From JAFGIG01 sp964397545 (GTDB lineage: Bacteria > SDB-A), in assembly GCA_964397545.1 (NCBI GenBank), contig CAYNIW010000001.1, positions 254,073 through 318,072 of the forward strand: a stretch of 64,000 bases of DNA, given 5' to 3'. Both the position numbers and the translations under genes were made by a program. The notes beneath the pieces were generated by a model. It made no database searches. It was not told the origin of the DNA and was given only the letters and a program-made list of their open reading frames with translations. Below, piece by piece: positions 59,710-64,000 of this stretch (position 1 is the stretch's first letter; each line of letters opens with the position of its first letter).

Positions 59710-62382
59710 TTACTCTTCTTCTAATATTCTTCTTATCGCCGCGGCAAGTTCGTTGACAGGCACCGGTTTTGTTATGACTCGCGCGCGGGGGATGCTCTGA
59801 ACCGAGTCTTCCTTTTCGGCGTTTAAAAGGCCTGAACAGAACAAAACGGGGATGTCGGGCCTGACCTCCCTTATTTTCTGGGCGAGTTCGGGGCCTGATA
59901 TGCCCGGCATCGTGTAATCGGCTATGAGAAGGTCGAAGCCTTCAGGATCCTGTGAAAAAATTAAGAGCGCTTCTTCTGCTCTGTTTACGGCTGTTATTCT
60001 GTATCCGATGCGTTTTAGTATTTCCTCAATCGTCTCTGCGAAAAGCGCTTCGTCGTCAACGAAGAGAATTCTTTCATTTCCTGTCATTGGTAAAGATGTC
60101 TTTTCCTTTTTAGAGAATTTCACAGGAGACAGCGTTTTGAAGTAAATGTTGAAAACAGTTCCTCTGCCGGGTTCGCTGTAAACTGTTATGTCGCCGCCGG
60201 ATTTTTTTACAAGACCGTGGACGATAGCGAGGCCTATACCGGAGCCTTCTCCTTCCCTTTTTGTCGTAAAGTAAGGCTCGAAAATTCTGTCGAGAGTGGG
60301 TTTGTCCATGCCCTCGCCTGTGTCGGATAAGGACAGGAGAATCTTGTCCAGACATTCTTCTTTTAGTTTGACGGTTATTGTGCCTCCTTTTTCCCTCATT
60401 GCGAATTTCGCGTTTTCAAAGAGGTTCAGAAGAATCTGGTTTACGTGGGATGGGTCGGACAAAATTTTACAACTTGTTTTTTCTATCTCAATTATTGATT
60501 TTATTTTTTCCGGCAGGGATTTTGCCAGAAGCCGTGCGGTTTCTTCGACAAGCTCTGAGATATTCACTGGTTTAAGTTCTTTTTCCCTGTCCCTGCTGAA
60601 AAGCAGTATCTCTTTCACGAATTCTTTGGCTCTTGATATCGTGTTTAATATATTTTCAACCATGGGCTGAGCCGTAGAATTTTCGGGGAGCTCTTTTTTG
60701 GCGGATTCGGCGAATGTGGAAATAGAGCCGAGTATGTTGTTGAAATCGTGGGCTATCCCGCTCGCCATAGTACCTATCGCGAGCATTTTCTGGTTCTGCC
60801 TGAGCTGAGCCTCCATTTTTTTCCGTTCGGTGATGTCTATAACGGATGATTGAAGGTAAAGTGTATTCCCTTGAGGGTCTCTTATCAGCCCGGGGTTGAT
60901 AAGAGCCGGAAAAGTCGTCCCGTCTTTTCTCACAGCTGTTATCTCGCTTGTGAAAGCGGAATTCGACAGTGTCAGGACAGATATTATCTTTTCCGTGGAA
61001 AAATCCGAATCGGAGGGCTGTAAAACGGTCAAGTCCCTGCCCAGAAGTTCTTGTGCGGACCAGCCCGTCATGTTTTCGAGACTTTTGTTTACGTAGATTA
61101 TTTTACCTGAACTGTCGGATATCGCGGCTCCGTAGGCCGCTTCATCGGTGAGAGTTTTGAATTTCAGTATCTCGTCTTCGGATTTTATTCTTCTCTCTAT
61201 TTCCATTTTGAGCTCATGGGTCCTCTGTTCGACGAGAGATTCGAGTTTTTCGTTGGCTTCTATCTTCAGGCGCATTATCTCGTTTTGCTTTTCGATTTTT
61301 TCTTTTTCGTATTTTGCGTGCAGTTCTATGGCCCGGCGGTTGCTCTCCTCTGAGAAAATTTCGTTTCTTAGGTTTGAATAAAGTTTGTTGTATTTCAAAG
61401 CGTTCTCATAATCGCCGCATTTCTCGAAGATCTCCGAAAATTCACGATAGACGTCGAGAAGAATGGTCTTCATGTTGCCTTCAGAGGCGATTTTCTTGCT
61501 TTTTTCGAGATTCGCAAGAGCTCCTTTTGTCTCTTTCATCGCAAAATGAAGCCGTGCGAGGTCAATGTAGGCGGATGCCAGCCCCTGTGCGTTTTTGGAA
61601 TCTCTTCTGATCTTCAGGACTTCAGAGAGATTTTCTTTAGCTTTCTCAAGATGTTTTTCTTCCCCTTTTTCAAAAAAGAGCTGAAGATGGTTTCTCGCGA
61701 TATTAGACAGAGTGTTGGCGATGCTCTGTTTGTCTCCGTATATGTTCTTGATTTCAAGAGCTTTTTGGTTGAAAGCAAGCGATTTTTCGTGTTGTTTTAA
61801 TTTGAAATAAAGGTTGCCGAGGTTGTTGAACGTGTGGGCTAATTCTTCGGATGGGCCGTTTTTCTCCCTGATGGAGAGAAGTTTGAGATGGTATTCTTCA
61901 GCCTTGTCGAATTTGTCCCAGGAGCAGTAGAGGTTGGCGAGGTTGTTGAGAATTTTTCCCTTCAGTTCTTCGTCTCCAGTCTCTTCTGTCGCCTTCAGCG
62001 CTTTGTAATAGTAATCAGCGGAAGAAGCGTAATCGCCGGTCAATTTATAAAGTAAAGCTATTTTGTTGAGAAGAACGCATTCTTTATCGGTCTTTCCTGT
62101 CTCCCTGGATTTTTCAAGAGCCTGAATTAGCAGAGGCAGAGAATCTTCGGGTTTACCGAGCTGTTTGTAGCACTGGGCGAGGTTTATCAGAGACTCTATG
62201 TATCCCCGGGAGTATTCAGAAACCTGTGAAAGCTTCAAGGCTTCATTGGCGAGGATGAGAGATTTGTCCGGTCTTTTTGATACGATTCTCGAAGAAATTT
62301 CGTTCAGGGCGTTTATTTTCTCAACGCCCACCAAATCCGTTTGTTCCCTTTCCGGGTTGTCGTATTCAAAAGAAGAGTTCAT
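59710..62382 (-). CDS. Hybrid histidine kinase with TPR sensor region
   Basis: 890 residues. The N-terminal half (about 20-350) is TPR repeats, then a coiled coil (about 355-415) and a PAS domain (about 415-530). HisKA has GTMASGIAHDFNNILGS (about 555), HATPase has NLFENAKFAM, DTGEGM and GSGIGLAIV, and a receiver has Asp in DLLIADYTMPG. No membrane segment is seen. The TPR region probably binds a protein partner. It is similar in its kinase part to the FIST-linked kinase earlier in the window. Confidence 0.93.
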   Translation of the reverse strand: MNSSFEYDNPEREQTDLVGVEKINALNEISSRIVSKRPDKSLILANEALKLSQVSEYSRGYIESLINLAQCYKQLGKPEDSLPLLIQALEKSRETGKTDKECVLLNKIALLYKLTGDYASSADYYYKALKATEETGDEELKGKILNNLANLYCSWDKFDKAEEYHLKLLSIREKNGPSEELAHTFNNLGNLYFKLKQHEKSLAFNQKALEIKNIYGDKQSIANTLSNIARNHLQLFFEKGEEKHLEKAKENLSEVLKIRRDSKNAQGLASAYIDLARLHFAMKETKGALANLEKSKKIASEGNMKTILLDVYREFSEIFEKCGDYENALKYNKLYSNLRNEIFSEESNRRAIELHAKYEKEKIEKQNEIMRLKIEANEKLESLVEQRTHELKMEIERRIKSEDEILKFKTLTDEAAYGAAISDSSGKIIYVNKSLENMTGWSAQELLGRDLTVLQPSDSDFSTEKIISVLTLSNSAFTSEITAVRKDGTTFPALINPGLIRDPQGNTLYLQSSVIDITERKKMEAQLRQNQKMLAIGTMASGIAHDFNNILGSISTFAESAKKELPENSTAQPMVENILNTISRAKEFVKEILLFSRDREKELKPVNISELVEETARLLAKSLPEKIKSIIEIEKTSCKILSDPSHVNQILLNLFENAKFAMREKGGTITVKLKEECLDKILLSLSDTGEGMDKPTLDRIFEPYFTTKREGEGSGIGLAIVHGLVKKSGGDITVYSEPGRGTVFNIYFKTLSPVKFSKKEKTSLPMTGNERILFVDDEALFAETIEEILKRIGYRITAVNRAEEALLIFSQDPEGFDLLIADYTMPGISGPELAQKIREVRPDIPVLFCSGLLNAEKEDSVQSIPRARVITKPVPVNELAAAIRRILEEE

Positions 62383-62418
62383 TTTCTTGCCGAGCGTTTA
62401 ATTTTAATCTTTTTCGCC

Positions 62419-62518
62419 NNNNNNNNNNNNNNNNNNNNNNNNNNNNNNNNNNNNNNNNNNNNNNNNNNNNNNNNNNNNNNNNNNNNNNNNNNNNNNNNNN
62501 NNNNNNNNNNNNNNNNNN
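62419..62518. other. Assembly gap of 100 N
   Basis: One hundred undetermined bases, a standard scaffold-gap size, so true length is unknown. It removes the C-terminal end of the sirtuin gene. Any translation across it is meaningless. Confidence 0.99.
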
Positions 62519-63019
62519 AGGTTCGCCGAAGAAGACGAAATCAGGTTTAAGAACTCCTCCGCAGGCTCCGCATAGAGGAGGAAGATATTTTAAGTCAACA
62601 TTTTCGATATCATACTTTGCAGAGCAGTCAAGACAGACCAAATGCTTTGAATTGCCGTGGAATTCAAAGACATTCTCAGAACCCGCTTCCTGATGTAGTC
62701 CGTCAATGTTTTGGGTTATAACAGTCGTTACGAGGTTATTTTTCTGAAGAAGACTGACGGCTTCATGGGCGAAGTTGGGTTTTTTACCGCGGAATTTGTC
62801 ATAAAGCGTCTCGATTATCATTTTCCATGATTTTTCAGGGTATTTTATGAAATATCCGATTTCTATGAAATAGGGATCGCAGGATTCCCATAAACCTCCT
62901 CTGCCCCTGAAAGGCGGTATGCCGCTTTCTACGGAAATTCCCGCCCCGGTGAAGACAGTCGTCCGCGAGGAAGCTTTCAGCATATCCGATGCGGCTCTTA
63001 TATTTTGGTCTGACCCCAC
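62519..63019 (-). CDS. Sirtuin NAD-dependent protein deacylase, 3' end lost in gap
   Basis: 167 residues are readable. NAD-site motifs TGAGISVESGIPPFRG and TQNIDGLHQE, the catalytic His in FEFHGN, and zinc pairs CLDC and CGAC are present, then KPDFVFFGEP at the gap edge. The missing part should include the GTS and NAD-adenine loops. Beyond the gap, one frame reads AKKIKIKRSARK and stops overlapping the ATG of the downstream kinase, a possible C-terminus. The true frame is unknown. Confidence 0.9.
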
Positions 63020-63101
63020 AGTGGATTATAACTTTGTGGAAGTAAAAAAAATACTCTAATTAGCTACTATGAGTTCTTAAGAAAAGATTATAATCTATTG
63101 C

Positions 63102-63917
63102 ATGAAAGGAAAGATCAGGGAAAGCAGAATATTTAGACTTATCCCAAGGCTTGTAAGAGAATGCATGCAAAACACCCTTTGGACGGTTTTTGCTTCTCAA
63201 TACGCAAAGAATAGGGGAAATACCCCTCTCAAATACGAGGTCTATAGCCACAAAACACCTCTGGACAGAAAATTTGATGTCCCGAACAGAAAGCTTCTTT
63301 TAAACAAGAGAGTAAACCTTTCTCTGGCGCTGGAAGTTCTCAACGGAGTCCTGATTTTTCCCGGAAAGAAATTTTCATTCTGGAGGCTGATGAAAAAACC
63401 CGTAAGGGAAAAAGGGTATATTGACGGAATGACCCTTTTCAGGGGGAAAATTGTTGCTCAAACTGCCGGAGGCCTCTGTCAGCTCTCCAATATGATATTC
63501 TGGATGATGCTTCACTCACCTTTAGAGGTAGCAGAGAGGTGGAGGCACGGATATGACGTATTCCCTGATGCAAACAGAAAAATTCCGTTCGGATGCGGCG
63601 CGACTATTGCCTATCCGAGAATAGACCTTGTCCTTTTCAACCCGACAAAAATCACATTTCAGATGAATTTCAGAACAAGCAGAAAATTCCTCATAGGAGA
63701 GATAAGAAGCGACAAAGAGATTGATTTTTTCTATGAAATAGTTGAAAAAAACCACGCTTTCAGAGGCGAAAAGACAGGTCGTCTCACGAGGTCCAACGAT
63801 ATTTACAGGAAAATTTACGACAGAAAAACCGGGAAATTCCTGGAAGAGGAATTTCTTTTCTCCAACTCCGCCTTGACCATGTATTCCCCTCTGATTGAGA
63901 CAGACAGAGGGAAATAA
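63102..63917 (+). CDS. VanW-family protein
   Basis: 271 residues. The VanW/YoaR-type core is seen in LNGVLIFPGKKFSFW, TAGGLCQLSNMIFWMM and NRKIPFGCGATIAYPRIDL. The biochemical role of VanW proteins is unsettled; some are linked to glycopeptide-resistance loci, but nothing else of the van type is here. No clear signal peptide or ribosome binding site is visible. The 83 nt after it to the window end hold no feature I can support. Confidence 0.85.
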   Translation: MKGKIRESRIFRLIPRLVRECMQNTLWTVFASQYAKNRGNTPLKYEVYSHKTPLDRKFDVPNRKLLLNKRVNLSLALEVLNGVLIFPGKKFSFWRLMKKPVREKGYIDGMTLFRGKIVAQTAGGLCQLSNMIFWMMLHSPLEVAERWRHGYDVFPDANRKIPFGCGATIAYPRIDLVLFNPTKITFQMNFRTSRKFLIGEIRSDKEIDFFYEIVEKNHAFRGEKTGRLTRSNDIYRKIYDRKTGKFLEEEFLFSNSALTMYSPLIETDRGK

Positions 63918-64000
63918 GACAATTTCCACCACGAAGGAAAAAATGTATGCATTTAATCTTATTTGCTATTGCAAATAAGAGGCTTCACGAAGCAGGGAAT

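Noticed and set aside
62277..62693. Open frames running through the N stretch on both strands
   Set aside because: They exist only because undetermined bases contain no stop codons.
1..64000. UGA reassigned to Trp or Gly genome-wide
   Set aside because: Many certain genes (rpsJ, rplC, rplD, rpoA neighbours, selA) end in TGA at the right length, and selC with anticodon TCA is present. The code is standard.
1..64000. CRISPR arrays, insertion sequences or prophage genes
   Set aside because: No regularly spaced repeats, transposase or phage genes were seen on either strand.

Overview
The window is a 64 kb piece of a bacterial genome of moderate GC with A-ending codons (AAA, GAA, AGA) in most genes. 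Its 100-base N run suggests a draft or metagenome-derived scaffold. Two secreted proteins carry a C-terminal sorting domain of the Por/type IX kind, and there are TPR-rich signalling proteins, a zinc-type S14 and selenocysteine genes. I infer an uncultivated lineage near the FCB group or candidate phyla such as WOR-3, TA06 or Cloacimonadota. No 16S or other decisive marker is present, so this placement is tentative. The genetic code looks standard, because many certain genes end in TGA.

Nt 1-21.6 kb is a nearly continuous run of the str, S10, spc and alpha operons: the end of rpoC, rpsL, rpsG, fusA, tuf, then rpsJ through rplQ with secY, adk, infA, rpmJ and rpoA. It is tightly packed, with many 1-20 nt overlaps and several GTG or TTG starts. 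It ends in a clear terminator after rplQ. Two oddities stand out. The EF-G encoded here lacks the two conserved domain IV tip motifs and lies behind an internal terminator. The tuf gene has a codon choice unlike its neighbours until its last fifth.

Nt 21.6-34.7 kb holds a MarR-controlled RND efflux operon (marR, outer-membrane factor, membrane-fusion protein, RND pump) with a recognisable promoter and operator. It also holds the thiamine salvage pair thiM-thiE, a ketopantoate-reductase-like gene, an HD phosphohydrolase, and a 1285-residue protein resembling soluble adenylyl cyclase.

Nt 34.7-39.5 kb is the selenocysteine locus: tRNA-Sec (selC), selA and selB. Divergent from selC is a secreted, sorting-domain protein whose reading frame is interrupted by a single in-frame TGA, followed at once by two hairpins. 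It is a candidate secreted selenoprotein and the most interesting item in the window. selA carries an apparent one-base frameshift in an A9 tract near its 5' end.

Nt 39.5-64 kb carries a two-subunit flavin/iron-sulfur oxidoreductase of the SudAB/NfnAB type, encoded with a zinc-ribbon protein that shares a repeated cysteine module with it. It continues with a CPBP protease, folK, a four-gene SHOCT/DUF4097/DUF2089 envelope-stress-like cluster, a FIST sensor with a hybrid histidine kinase, a secreted beta-helix protein, an ECF-like sigma factor, a TldD/TldE protease pair, a Zur-type regulator with a ZnuABC zinc transporter, methylglyoxal synthase, a TPR-PAS hybrid kinase, a sirtuin cut by the assembly gap, and a VanW-family protein.
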